Shown: positions 1 through 7,015, counted from the first letter of the stretch. The stretch is DNA of 10,057 nt from Pseudomonadota bacterium (GCA_023442215.1 JAEZMP010000448.1:1-10057), one strand, 5' to 3'. Made by a program: numbers and translations. Notes: generated from the letters alone by a model not told the origin.

Positions 1-419
1 AGGCCCGCGCGCTCGTCTATCGTGGTGCGGCGCTTGCGGTCACGCCGGATGGACTGGAGCGCGGCATCGGCAGCCTTCAGGCATCCGATGCAAGCAAGTT
101 GCCGCCGGAGGATGCGGCATTGCGGACGGCGGCGATCCGGGCCGCCGAACTGATCCGCACGGCTGCGATTCCGGACGGCAAGCTTGTCCAGACCACGGGC
201 GCCCAGGTCGCGGACGCCAACATGCCGCTTGAGGCCGCCGCCCCGCTCGATGCGGCTGGTGCCACGCCAGGTGCGCCTGCGGGTCCGGCCGCCGCGGGTT
301 CCCAGACCGCCGCGGGAACGGCGCAGCCGCAGCCGGCGGCGGACACGCCGGCCGCGGTGGCCCAGGCCCACAGCGTACTCAGCGCCGTCGATTCACTCCT
401 AGCGGACGCCCCAGAATGA
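1..419 (+). CDS. motC: Chemotaxis/motility protein MotC, C-terminal part (5' end outside window)
   Basis: The reading frame is open from base 3 and stops with TGA at 417-419, so only the last 138 residues are present. The first residues (ARALVYRGAALAVTPDGLER) resemble, from memory, the C-terminal region of rhizobial MotC. MotC is a periplasmic protein that works with MotB to set stator and motor function in rhizobia. After about residue 60 the sequence becomes an Ala/Pro/Gly-rich tail, then ends in a short helix-like segment (VAQAHSVLSAVDSLLADAPE). The stop overlaps the fliK start in an ATGA, which suggests translational coupling. The motC-fliK-transglycosylase order is the known rhizobial arrangement and supports the call. 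The N-terminal signal sequence cannot be checked here. Confidence 0.82.
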   Translation, partial: ARALVYRGAALAVTPDGLERGIGSLQASDASKLPPEDAALRTAAIRAAELIRTAAIPDGKLVQTTGAQVADANMPLEAAAPLDAAGATPGAPAGPAAAGSQTAAGTAQPQPAADTPAAVAQAHSVLSAVDSLLADAPE

Positions 420-1987
420 CCAGACTCGATGTCGGCCTTCCCACGAGCACGCCAGGAGATGTCCGGGCCACCAAGGCCGGGAGCAGTTCGACCGCCGGCA
501 ATCAGGCCCGCGGCGCGGCCGGCGGGTCGGACTTCGGCTCAGTCCTTTCCGATGTCGGACAGCGGCGATACGGCCAGGACGATGCGGCGGAAGCCGAACG
601 TGATGCGGACGGCCGGCCGGGCTCCGGTCATGGCGGGCGCGAACACGGCGGCACCGGAACCGTGGATGCCGATGAGACGACGGGTCTCGACGCCGGCGCC
701 CAGCAGACGGCAACCGCGCAGACGATGACGCTCGTCGCCGTGCCGTCGGGCTTCGCCGATCTGCTTGCGGCGCAGGTGGCGGGACAGCCGCCTGGGGGCC
801 AGGCTGTGGATACAGACGGTAATGATACCGGGGCCGGCCCAAGCGACGCGGAACTGGCTCTCGCCCTGCTTCGCCAGGGCAAGGACGGCACGGCCGCCGA
901 ATCCGCCCTCGATGCGGAGGCGGGCAGAATCACAGGCAGCGGTGAGACATCGAAGATCGTCCGCATGGAGATCTTCGGTCGTGAAACCCATTTCGCTCCC
1001 GTACTCGCCCCCGAAGCCGCCTCGCAGGGCACTGGCGCGACCGAGCGGCAGAACGGCCAAGGTTCGTCGGACAGCGCGGCCGCCTCGCGTCCGATCGCCA
1101 ATCGAAACGATCTGACAGCCCTGCTTGCCGCGACGGACGTAACCCGCCAGGCGACCGCCGGCGCGCAGCAACAGGCTTCGGTGGCCGGAGCGGTATCGCG
1201 GGAGGATCGGACCGGAGACGCCGGTGGCCGGCGATCCGCACGCGGTGCCGAGGCACGGCTGCGCGGCACCGAAGAAAAGGCGGCGAGGACCGCGGAGGAA
1301 GGGGCAGGCACGTCCGGAGCGGACGAATTCGCCACGTCTGGCGATGTGGACACCATCACGTCGGAAGCTGGTTCGTCATCCGATCAAGGCGATCCGACCG
1401 GGTTCGAGCCGCCGATGACGCAGGTCGCCCGCGAAGTGCTGTCGGCCGCACGTTCGGCCAGCGGACAGGGAAATCTGGCGTCAGCGCAGACCGGGACGGG
1501 TTTCGCCGCCGCAGCGCGCCTCAGCGAGTTGTCGAACGTTTCTGCGTCCGGCGACGCGGTGCGGGTCCTGAACATCCGGCTGAAGCCCGATGCCCTCGGC
1601 GACGTCACCATCCGGCTCAGGCTGGTCGGCAACGCGCTCGACCTGCGCGTCAGCGCCAGCAAGCCGGAAACGGCGGAAATGCTCGCGAGCGACAGCCATG
1701 CCCTCAAGCACATTCTGCGAGAGGCCGGCTACGACACCGACGTCGTCTCGATCGATATCGGCTCCACGGGCTCGGCGCTCCGGCCGCAGGTGTCCACCGC
1801 GCCGAACCCCGCCTTCAACGGGGCCTTCAACGGCAACGCGGGAACCGACGGCGGCAACCCGCGCCAGGATGCTCAGCCGCAGCGTCAGGGCGGCCAGGGC
1901 TCGCAAGACCAATCGACACAGAAAGAAGCCAACGGGAATGCCGATCCAACAACTCAAGGCCGTGTTGCTGGCGTCGTTTATATCTAG
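416..1987 (+). CDS. fliK: Flagellar hook-length control protein FliK (MotD-type)
   Basis: This 523-residue protein should measure hook length and trigger the export switch from hook to filament subunits, acting as a secreted ruler. Residues 1 to about 370 are low-complexity and rich in Gly, Ala, Ser, Asp, Gln and Thr, as expected for the disordered ruler part. Residues about 382-448 form the conserved FliK C-terminal (Flg_hook) domain, with the pattern VRVLNIRLKPDALGDVTIRL followed by LDLRVSASKPETAEML and ILREAGYD. The tail after 450 is again Gly/Gln/Asn-rich. The ATG at 416 overlaps the motC stop (ATGA). The last 50 bases overlap the next gene. In Sinorhizobium the same gene was first called motD. 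The domain, length and neighbours agree, so the call is firm; the ruler part is too variable to assign by sequence. Confidence 0.88.
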   Translation: MTRLDVGLPTSTPGDVRATKAGSSSTAGNQARGAAGGSDFGSVLSDVGQRRYGQDDAAEAERDADGRPGSGHGGREHGGTGTVDADETTGLDAGAQQTATAQTMTLVAVPSGFADLLAAQVAGQPPGGQAVDTDGNDTGAGPSDAELALALLRQGKDGTAAESALDAEAGRITGSGETSKIVRMEIFGRETHFAPVLAPEAASQGTGATERQNGQGSSDSAAASRPIANRNDLTALLAATDVTRQATAGAQQQASVAGAVSREDRTGDAGGRRSARGAEARLRGTEEKAARTAEEGAGTSGADEFATSGDVDTITSEAGSSSDQGDPTGFEPPMTQVAREVLSAARSASGQGNLASAQTGTGFAAAARLSELSNVSASGDAVRVLNIRLKPDALGDVTIRLRLVGNALDLRVSASKPETAEMLASDSHALKHILREAGYDTDVVSIDIGSTGSALRPQVSTAPNPAFNGAFNGNAGTDGGNPRQDAQPQRQGGQGSQDQSTQKEANGNADPTTQGRVAGVVYI

Positions 1988-2516
1988 CCTGACCCTGTTC
2001 GCCACGGCGCCTGCCGCCAGCGCAGCACAGAATGTGTGCGAACGGGAGATGACGCGCGCTTCCGCGCGCTATGGGGTTCCCATTGCGATCCTCTATGCAG
2101 TGGGCCTGACGGAGACCGGCCGCAAGGGCTCGCTGCAGCCGAATGCCATGAACATCGAGGGCAAGTCCTACTTCGCGACGAGCCGGGGCGACGCGATCCG
2201 CCGGTTCAACGAGGCGCGGAGAAGCGGGGCGAAGCTGATCGATCTCGGCTGCATGCAGATCAACCACTACTTCCACCGCGACCAGTTCCCCTCGCTGGAG
2301 GCGATGCTGGAGCCGCGGACGAACGTCGACTACGCGGCGAGATTCCTGAAGACGCTTCGGGCCCGAGAGGGCAGCTGGACAATGGCGGTCGCGCGATACC
2401 ACGCCGGGCCGAACAACAATCCGGCGCAGAAGCGCTACATCTGCGCCGTCATCACCAATCTGGTTGCCACCGGCTTTGGCTCGTGGACCCCGCGGTCGAA
2501 GTCTTTCTGCAGGTAG
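1938..2516 (+). CDS. Exported lytic transglycosylase (SLT family) of the flagellar cluster
   Basis: The protein has 192 residues from ATG 1938. Residues 1-29 are a clear Sec signal peptide: a Lys, a hydrophobic core (AVLLASFISSLTLFA), then ASA-A. The mature part carries the SLT pattern. The probable catalytic Glu59 lies in AVGLTETGR, followed by GCMQINH (104-110, equivalent to the GLMQI motif) and ARYHAG (152-157, equivalent to AYNAG). Enzymes of this family cleave the MurNAc-GlcNAc bond in peptidoglycan and release 1,6-anhydro ends; next to fliK it probably makes room for the rod or motor. The frame is open far upstream inside fliK, but 1938 is chosen because it gives an intact signal peptide. 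Two Cys pairs (34/105 and 169/191) could form disulphides. Nothing in the motC operon follows it in this window; flgE, often found downstream in relatives, is absent. Confidence 0.87.
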   Translation: MPIQQLKAVLLASFISSLTLFATAPAASAAQNVCEREMTRASARYGVPIAILYAVGLTETGRKGSLQPNAMNIEGKSYFATSRGDAIRRFNEARRSGAKLIDLGCMQINHYFHRDQFPSLEAMLEPRTNVDYAARFLKTLRAREGSWTMAVARYHAGPNNNPAQKRYICAVITNLVATGFGSWTPRSKSFCR

Positions 2517-2928
2517 GACCCCAGCTGTCCGACCAGATCGTCGGGTCGAAGGCGAATGCAGTCGCGGGGAGAGGCGAAGTCCGCCCCGGTCCGCGCCACC
2601 CTTGTCCGGCGGCACGCGAGCCAGTTCAAGACCGCGCGAAGCCAACGCCCCTGTGTGGCCGATCGACCGAAGTTTGCAAGACGCAACAGCGTTCGGCAGC
2701 CCGGAACACGAGCCAGAATACGGCGCCGGGCCTGCTGCACTGCGTCAGGCAACGCTGCCAACGCATGCTCGGCCCAACTCATGCACCGTCTGAATGGAGC
2801 GACGGACCGCGCAAGAACATTACCGCCATCGTTTGACTACAAGCGAATCCGGATGCGAGCCTCCAGAGGCATGACATCCATCGCAGCCATAATATAACGC
2901 CTTCATCCAGCGCGGTCTTAATCCGTCT

Positions 2929-2942
2929 TTGACGCATATCAA
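2929..2942. promoter_or_regulatory. FNR/FixK-like box in the intergenic region
   Basis: TTGACGCATATCAA matches the TTGAY-N4-RTCAA consensus bound by FNR/FixK/FnrL-type regulators in alphaproteobacteria. It is flanked by one further matching pair, giving TTTGA-N6-TCAAA. A TATAAA at 2970-2975 lies downstream on the plus strand at roughly -10 distance, so a class II-like promoter reading right is possible. No gene follows on that strand before the rem 3' end. The match is short and could be chance in AT-rich DNA. Confidence 0.35.
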
Positions 2943-3050
2943 AGGCTAACGCCAATGTACGCGTCTCTCTATAAATATTTTATGACATAATATTATCAGA
3001 AACACCTATTTTGCTTCGAGGTCCACACCCGGCTCTAGCCTCACTCAAAT

Positions 3051-3079
3051 GGCCGGTAAAGTGCGTGAGAATACCGGCC
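3051..3079. repeat. Perfect 8-base inverted repeat (hairpin)
   Basis: GGCCGGTA at 3051-3058 is exactly complementary to TACCGGCC at 3072-3079, with a 13-base loop. The arms are GC-rich inside AT-rich DNA, so the hairpin should be stable in RNA or single-stranded DNA. No run of T follows on either strand, so it is not a standard intrinsic terminator. Its role is unknown; it could be part of a small transcript starting near 2980. Confidence 0.5.
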
Positions 3080-3124
3080 GAAACTTCAAGATCAGGTGTT
3101 CGGAGGCGTCATAAAAACGAATAA

Positions 3125-3151
3125 AGCCGGATCATCGATGATGACCCGGCT
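3125..3151 (-). terminator. Probable intrinsic terminator of rem
   Basis: AGCCGG at 3125-3130 pairs with CCGGCT at 3146-3151, and the inside (3131-3142, ATCATCGATGAT) is itself a perfect palindrome. A long stem with a 3-base bulge (GAC, 3143-3145) can therefore form. Read on the minus strand, the stem is followed by TTTATTCGTTTTTAT, a fair T-rich tail. It lies about 85 bases beyond the rem stop, so it probably ends rem transcription. The plus-strand side is followed by A-rich sequence and would not terminate. Confidence 0.6.
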
Positions 3152-3177
3152 CAAAATAAAAACAAGAAAGAAAATAC

Positions 3178-3195
3178 ATTCAGATATATCTGAAT
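3178..3195. repeat. Perfect 18-base palindrome
   Basis: ATTCAGATATATCTGAAT reads the same on both strands with no spacer. It lies 40 bases beyond the rem stop and just before the terminator hairpin in rem's direction. A perfect 18-base palindrome is typical of a binding site for a dimeric protein. It lies in the 3' untranslated part of rem and away from any obvious start, so its function cannot be assigned. Confidence 0.55.
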
Positions 3196-3235
3196 AATAT
3201 CAGCATTTAGTCGGAATTTTTTGCGATATGCGAGA

Positions 3236-3910
3236 TCAGGATGGCTCGACAAAACAGTATCCGAGATACCGCTTCGCCTCGATGACCTCATAACCCAGAC
3301 GCTGCCGCAGCTTCTTTCGCAGCTTGCTCATATGACCTTCAACAACAGTCTCCGAGACGGAGTGATTGAAGATACCATAGATCGAGTTGAACAATTGCGC
3401 CTTCGTAATACGACGGCCACTGTTCTTAACGATGTATTCTAGTATCAGACGTTCACGACGAGGAAGAGGCAAAGGATCGCCGTCGATCTCCGGATCACGT
3501 CCATCGAAATGAACTTTGAGCCGACCTTTAACGCTCGGCCCGGAATTCATGTTGAGCCGACGCCATACTGCATCCGATCGAGCAATCAGCTCACGAACGT
3601 GCACAGGCTTAGGAACAACATCGTCAATCCCGGCGGAGAACAGTTTCAAAGTCTGCTCAAGGGAACGAACTTCACTCAGGGCGATGATCGGCGCCCGGCT
3701 ATGTGTCCGTATCAGATCGGGATAATTCTGCCGACCATCGAAGTCACCAAGAACAAATCCTTGAACAGATCTCAGATCTTGGTCAGAAGTGGTTTCAACC
3801 CACTCCCTGAACTCTTCGGATCGCAATCCAAGGGAAGGCCAACCTTCCCTTGTAAAGCCAGATACATACGCAGCAGAGACCTCCGGCCTCTGTTCGATAA
3901 AGATATACAT
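3236..3910 (-). CDS. rem: Flagellar master activator Rem/FtcR (orphan OmpR-type regulator)
   Basis: This protein of 224 residues has a receiver-like N-terminal half (about 1-117) and a winged-helix DNA-binding half (about 130-222). Family hallmarks are PKPVHVREL (100-108), FDGRDPEIDG (135-144), LPRRERLILEYI (149-160), FNSIYGIF (174-181) and SKLRKKLRQRLGY...KRYLGYC (195-219). These fit Rem of Sinorhizobium and FtcR of Brucella, known activators of flagellar genes. The usual acidic pocket is not conserved (IFIEQRPE instead of a double Asp) and no clear phospho-acceptor Asp is seen, as is typical of this family, so activity is probably set by its amount. The start at 3910 begins at the conserved MYIFIE and has a GGGGG ribosome binding site; a GTG five codons upstream is less likely. 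Third codon positions are much less GC-rich than in all neighbouring genes. It is inverted relative to the motC operon. Confidence 0.88.
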   Translation of the reverse strand: MYIFIEQRPEVSAAYVSGFTREGWPSLGLRSEEFREWVETTSDQDLRSVQGFVLGDFDGRQNYPDLIRTHSRAPIIALSEVRSLEQTLKLFSAGIDDVVPKPVHVRELIARSDAVWRRLNMNSGPSVKGRLKVHFDGRDPEIDGDPLPLPRRERLILEYIVKNSGRRITKAQLFNSIYGIFNHSVSETVVEGHMSKLRKKLRQRLGYEVIEAKRYLGYCFVEPS

Positions 3911-4549
3911 AACGTGCCCCCGCACATGTTACACATCAGCCCTAACGTTCCTTAGTCGTCTTCTTGACAGCGACTTTTGTAAACGTCGGAAACCAATGTG
4001 ACACATCTTCGCTTAGAAGCGCCAAAGGAGTCAAATTGAGATTTGCGTCTTATTTTCCTTATTCAAAATTAGAGCTCTTATACTTGAATGAGACTCACGG
4101 AGATAGGCGCTCACTGCAATCATGAAACGAGCTATCCGGCACCACATAACCAAAGCGGGTATGCTCTCTTAAATTGTAACTCTCGAAATTCACTCTTCTT
4201 ATACGCGAGAACGCGCGGTTCAGGTGACGGATCTGGCACGCCGCAATGCACAAATTGCCGAGGGGTGCGGGAAAAGCGGGCATACTGTCATGAAGCTGTC
4301 TTCGCCGAGGAACCGGTGCGGCTTTGCAACTGTTAACAAAAACCTTCTGCAAAGCGGTCGCGTTTAAACCTGATCGAATGCTCCGCCCATTTTTGGTCAT
4401 AATGTCGCATGCTTGGAACGCAGTGCCCGGTCAGAACGTTTGCAGGCCTCCAAATGCTTCCAGATCCGAGCACAATTGCGCCATAGGCCTCAACCGCCCG
4501 GGCTTCGCTCCCCACGCCCGGTTTGCAAACGTCCCGCGCGGCCGTGGCC
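3911..4549. other. AT-rich leader/promoter region of rem and intergenic space
   Basis: This stretch of about 640 bases lies between the rem start and the stop of the cheY-linked gene, both on the minus strand. No reading frame has a recognisable product. A minus-strand frame at 4095-4400 (101 residues) has no ribosome binding site or domain and is taken as chance. The part nearest rem should contain its promoter, but I cannot point to clear -35/-10 boxes. Other small structures are CGCTT-AG-AAGCG (4010-4021), an 8-base inverted repeat GCTTTGCA/TGCAAAGC (4321-4328 and 4348-4355), and the palindrome GTTTGCAAAC (4521-4530). Base composition returns to GC-rich at about 4400. Confidence 0.5.
3926..4006 (-). 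promoter_or_regulatory. Two copies of an 11-base motif upstream of rem
   Basis: ATGTTACACAT (3926-3936) and ATGTGACACAT (3996-4006) differ at one base and lie exactly 70 bases apart in the same orientation. Each is close to an odd palindrome (ATGTG-N-CACAT). The near copy lies 16-26 bases before the rem start codon and the far copy 86-96 bases before it. The position suggests operator sites for a regulator of rem, possibly Rem itself or a VisN/VisR-like protein, since in Sinorhizobium VisNR activates rem. No published site is matched. Confidence 0.35.
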
Positions 4550-5725
4550 TCAGCGCGGGTCAACGCAAAGCGGCAACGTGTCTGGAAACGTTGCGGTCGC
4601 ACATCGCGGTGCGGCGGTCACGCGGGACGCCGCAGCGCGAAGCCGCTCAAGCAGCAGGGCGTCGGCGACCGGAAGATTGAACCGCTCGTCGGCCGCGAAG
4701 GCGGCGATGGCGTCCTCGACCATCCTGGGAGACGGATCCGACGGGTCCACCGGCAGATACATCAGCGATCGTAGCAGGCGAAGCATCTCGGCGCGCATCT
4801 GCCCGCCGCCCCGTGCGTCGATGGCGAAGGGAAGAATGATGCGCCTCGGCAATCCCGATCCCGACAACGCCTGCTGGGGCGATGCAGGTTCGGGCGGCGG
4901 CACATCGACGGCCGCGACCTTGCCGTCGCCCCTCCCCGGCGACACGCCGCCGGGCACGCGCGGAACGGCGCCCGGTTCTGGCAACGGCGGCGCAGGTGTT
5001 CCGGACTGCATACCGACGACCGGACCGGTGGGCGCAACCGCATCGGCCCCGCCGGCGTCGGGCTGGACCAGTCCCGCTGCCCCGACACCGCGGAACGGCG
5101 CCCCTGCCGGCGTGTCCGTTGCTGCGCCCTCCGATTCCGGGTCCGGTGCGTTCAGCAGCCGGTCCGATCGGCTCGCAAACCAGATTCCGGCGGAGTAGCG
5201 GCACCGCTCTCCTTCGACGGCCGCGGTTACACCGCCGACACCTTCATAGACATAGGAGAAACTGCGGCAGTCCGGTCCGCCGGCGCCCACGAAGAACGAG
5301 GATGCGACGACCGAGAGCCGCGAACCGGATGGCAGTTCGGACACGACATTGCGGTCCGCCGGCGTCATTTCCAGAATGGCGGAAAGCTCTTCTTCGATTG
5401 GATAGCGGTCGGGCGCCGGAATAAAGTCCGGTGTCGCAAGTCCGCCCGTCGCAGCGACCGTGAGAAGACGCCGGCGTTCGCCCCGCGGCCGGTAGTCGGC
5501 TCCTGCCGCAGCCGGTCCTTCATGAGGCGCCGGACCAGCGGCGACGAGTTCGCGTCCGAGACCGGAGAATGCGGGCGACAGAGCGGAGGAGCCTGCCAGA
5601 AGCAGGACGCAACACAAGGCAGAGGGGAGAAAAGACCGGGCGCGGCCACGCACCGGCTGCACGGAGGGCCCGTCGTGGCGTCCGCGGACGCCCTTCCGGC
5701 CCTTCCCGTGCCACTGGCACGTCAT
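4550..5725 (-). CDS. Exported surface-antigen-like / peptidoglycan-binding-like protein coupled to cheY
   Basis: This protein of 391 residues has no name that I recognise. Residues 33-52 (LPSALCCVLLLAGSSAL) form a hydrophobic segment after a long basic stretch, which fits a signal peptide or anchor with a long n-region; no lipobox is present. Residues about 107-187 resemble 17-kDa surface-antigen (RT0821/Lpp0805-like) modules, with PSGSRLSVV, then CRSFSYVYEG...GERCRYSAGIW, containing a probable Cys153/Cys175 pair. A Pro/Gly/Ala-rich linker covers 190-290. Residues about 313-368 (LLRSLMYLPVD...MVEDAIAAFAADERFNLPVADALLLERLRAA) look like a degenerate peptidoglycan-binding domain. A short Cys-containing tail follows. 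The start at 5725 overlaps the cheY stop (ATGA), so the two are probably co-transcribed and coupled. In-frame GTG codons near residues 22-25 would give a tidier signal peptide. An envelope role linked to motility is inference only. Confidence 0.68.
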   Translation of the reverse strand: MTCQWHGKGRKGVRGRHDGPSVQPVRGRARSFLPSALCCVLLLAGSSALSPAFSGLGRELVAAGPAPHEGPAAAGADYRPRGERRRLLTVAATGGLATPDFIPAPDRYPIEEELSAILEMTPADRNVVSELPSGSRLSVVASSFFVGAGGPDCRSFSYVYEGVGGVTAAVEGERCRYSAGIWFASRSDRLLNAPDPESEGAATDTPAGAPFRGVGAAGLVQPDAGGADAVAPTGPVVGMQSGTPAPPLPEPGAVPRVPGGVSPGRGDGKVAAVDVPPPEPASPQQALSGSGLPRRIILPFAIDARGGGQMRAEMLRLLRSLMYLPVDPSDPSPRMVEDAIAAFAADERFNLPVADALLLERLRAAASRVTAAPRCATATFPDTLPLCVDPR

Positions 5726-6108
5726 GCCCGTTCGAAGACGTTCTCGATCTTGCCCTTCAGGGTCTGGGCATTGAACGGCTTGACGATGTAGTTGCTCACG
5801 CCGGCCTTCTTGGCGGCGATCACGTTCTCCGATTTCGCCTCGGCGGTCACCATGATGAACGGCGTCTCGCTCAGGGCCTCGTCGCTGCGAACCCGCTGCA
5901 GGAGTTCGTAGCCGGTCATCGGCTCCATATTCCAGTCGGAGATCACGAGCCCGTAGGTGCGCTGCTTCATCTTCGCAAGCGCCTCGGACCCGTCATACGC
6001 TTCGTCGACGTCCTCAAAGCCGACCTGTTTCAACAGGTTACGGATGATTCTGATCATGGTCTTGTAGTCGTCGACCACGAGGATGGGCATCGAATGATCA
6101 AGGGCCAT
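5722..6108 (-). CDS. cheY: Chemotaxis response regulator CheY
   Basis: This 128-residue protein is a single receiver domain without an output domain. When phosphorylated by CheA it binds the flagellar switch (FliM) and changes rotation or speed. All key residues are visible: Asp13/Asp14 (LVVDDY), the phospho-acceptor Asp58 (VISDWNM), Thr88 (IMVTAEA), aromatic Tyr107 and Lys110 (YIVKPFNA). The start is set at 6108 (MALDHSMPILVVDD), which has GGAG seven bases upstream; a longer frame from 6147 adds 13 residues unlike CheY. Its stop overlaps the start of the exported protein gene. CheZ, which would dephosphorylate it, is encoded divergently next door, a strong functional link. The cluster's CheA and receptors are not in this window, and paralogous CheY copies may exist elsewhere. 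Confidence 0.93.
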   Translation of the reverse strand: MALDHSMPILVVDDYKTMIRIIRNLLKQVGFEDVDEAYDGSEALAKMKQRTYGLVISDWNMEPMTGYELLQRVRSDEALSETPFIMVTAEAKSENVIAAKKAGVSNYIVKPFNAQTLKGKIENVFERA

Positions 6109-6220
6109 TGGCACGCTCCGAAAGCGCTCAGCAGGCAAAGCTCCCATGACGAAGCGATCACCAGCATGAACGCTCTAGTTTTAGCCCGCCTAATCTTGCT
6201 CGAGGCTTGCATGTCACCAC

Positions 6221-6249
6221 GATAAGGGCTTCCCCGGGAATCGGGTCAA
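6221..6249 (-). promoter_or_regulatory. Possible promoter of the cheY operon
   Basis: On the minus strand TTGACC (6249-6244) and CTTATC (6226-6221) are separated by 17 bases, a reasonable match to a housekeeping promoter. Transcription would start near 6214, giving a leader of about 105 bases before cheY. The GATAAG hexamer (minus CTTATC) occurs twice here on the plus strand, at 6221 and 6251. No sigma-54 or sigma-28 element is evident. The assignment is by eye only. Confidence 0.35.
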
Positions 6250-6295
6250 CGATAAGCTGTCCTTCTATGGGATGGCTGAAACTGCGGGGGTAGGA

Positions 6296-7015
6296 ATGTC
6301 GGGCGGCCGCAGACCGTTTCGCGTCGAAACTCTTGGGATCCAGGAGGGTTTTGGCGCCCCTGGCCGATCCGTCGAATCCGAAATACGAACCCTGGTTTCC
6401 GATCATCTCGGTCGGATATTCCAGGAATTGATGGAGTTGCGCGAGCTTACCGAGCAGATCGGCAAGCGAGATCGCGAGGCTTTGCTGCGCAGCGGAGAGG
6501 ATTCGCTGCGGCTCGACATCGAGCAGATCCAGCATGCGATCCAGAAAACGCGCTACGAGATCGTCACGCTTCGTGCGGACAAGGAAGCCGAATCCTTCAG
6601 CCGGGCGACGGACGAGCTCGATGCTGTCGTATCGGACACCGAAAGCGCGACGGACACGATCCTCAGCGCCGCCGAGCGGATCGACGAGGCAGCCGCCCGG
6701 ATCTCCAAGCACGTGAGCGAGGAGCATCAGGGCGAGATCGCCGCGATCCAGGATCAGGTCATCCGCATCTTCGAGGCCTGCAACTTCCAGGACATCACCG
6801 GCCAGCGCATCAGCAAGGTTGTCCGGCTGCTCCATTTCGTGGAAGAGCGCATCGAACATATGATCGAGATCTGGGGCGTCGACGACGACAAGCAGCCGGA
6901 GGGCGCCTCCGCGTTCGGCCAGCGGACCGGCGACGAGGCCCTGCTGAACGGGCCGGCGCTGATCACCGACAAGGACGTCGTGTCCCAGGACGATATCGAC
7001 TCGCTGTTTTCCTGA
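6296..7015 (+). CDS. cheZ: Protein phosphatase CheZ
   Basis: The 239-residue protein is mostly long helices, as expected for the four-helix-bundle phosphatase that removes phosphate from CheY-P and ends the signal. The active-site motif FQDITGQRISKVV is present, with the catalytic Gln165 equivalent to Gln147 of E. coli CheZ. The C-terminal tail SQDDIDSLFS (230-239) fits the short helix that docks on CheY, after a flexible linker. Heptad-like patterns in residues 26-140 (ELMELRELTEQI and following) fit the dimer hairpin. The ATG at 6296 (MSGGRRPFRVE) is chosen because GGGGG lies five bases upstream; an in-frame ATG at 6272 would add 8 residues but has only a poor site. It is divergent from cheY and converges with the diguanylate cyclase gene 25 bases downstream. 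Confidence 0.9.
   Translation: MSGGRRPFRVETLGIQEGFGAPGRSVESEIRTLVSDHLGRIFQELMELRELTEQIGKRDREALLRSGEDSLRLDIEQIQHAIQKTRYEIVTLRADKEAESFSRATDELDAVVSDTESATDTILSAAERIDEAAARISKHVSEEHQGEIAAIQDQVIRIFEACNFQDITGQRISKVVRLLHFVEERIEHMIEIWGVDDDKQPEGASAFGQRTGDEALLNGPALITDKDVVSQDDIDSLFS

Larger units (their letters stand above)
2517..3235. other. Long intergenic region without a convincing gene
   Basis: About 720 bases separate the transglycosylase stop from the rem stop; the two genes converge. Up to about 2840 the DNA is GC-rich like the rest of the window, and it holds only short overlapping reading frames on both strands with no recognisable domain or ribosome binding site. The most protein-like is a minus-strand frame at 2435-2782 (115 residues, starting MSWAEHALAAL), which could be the remnant of a lost gene, but its third positions are less GC-biased than in true genes here. 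From about 2840 the DNA becomes AT-rich, with many stops in every frame. That half contains the FNR-like box, hairpins and palindrome listed separately. No tRNA or known small RNA is recognised. Confidence 0.6.

Noticed and set aside
628..1359. 243-residue minus-strand frame opposite fliK
   Set aside because: Ser/Ala/Pro-rich composition with no motif; fliK on the other strand is supported by domain and operon context.
1827..2645. 272-residue minus-strand frame opposite the transglycosylase
   Set aside because: No recognisable domain and it lies opposite the SLT motifs; explained by high GC content.
3964..3969. TTGACA as a plus-strand -35 element
   Set aside because: No acceptable -10 box at 16-18 bases and no gene downstream on the plus strand.
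4095..4400. 101-residue minus-strand frame upstream of rem
   Set aside because: No ribosome binding site, no domain, mixed composition; probably chance.
4498..4521. GC hairpin CCGGGC/GCCCGG about 30 bases beyond the exported protein stop, as a terminator
   Set aside because: Only six base pairs, a 12-base loop and no T-run on the minus strand; too weak to list as a terminator.
6109..6125. TGGCAC as a sigma-54 element before cheY
   Set aside because: It is on the plus strand, the TTGC half is missing, and it falls next to the cheY start codon in the wrong direction.
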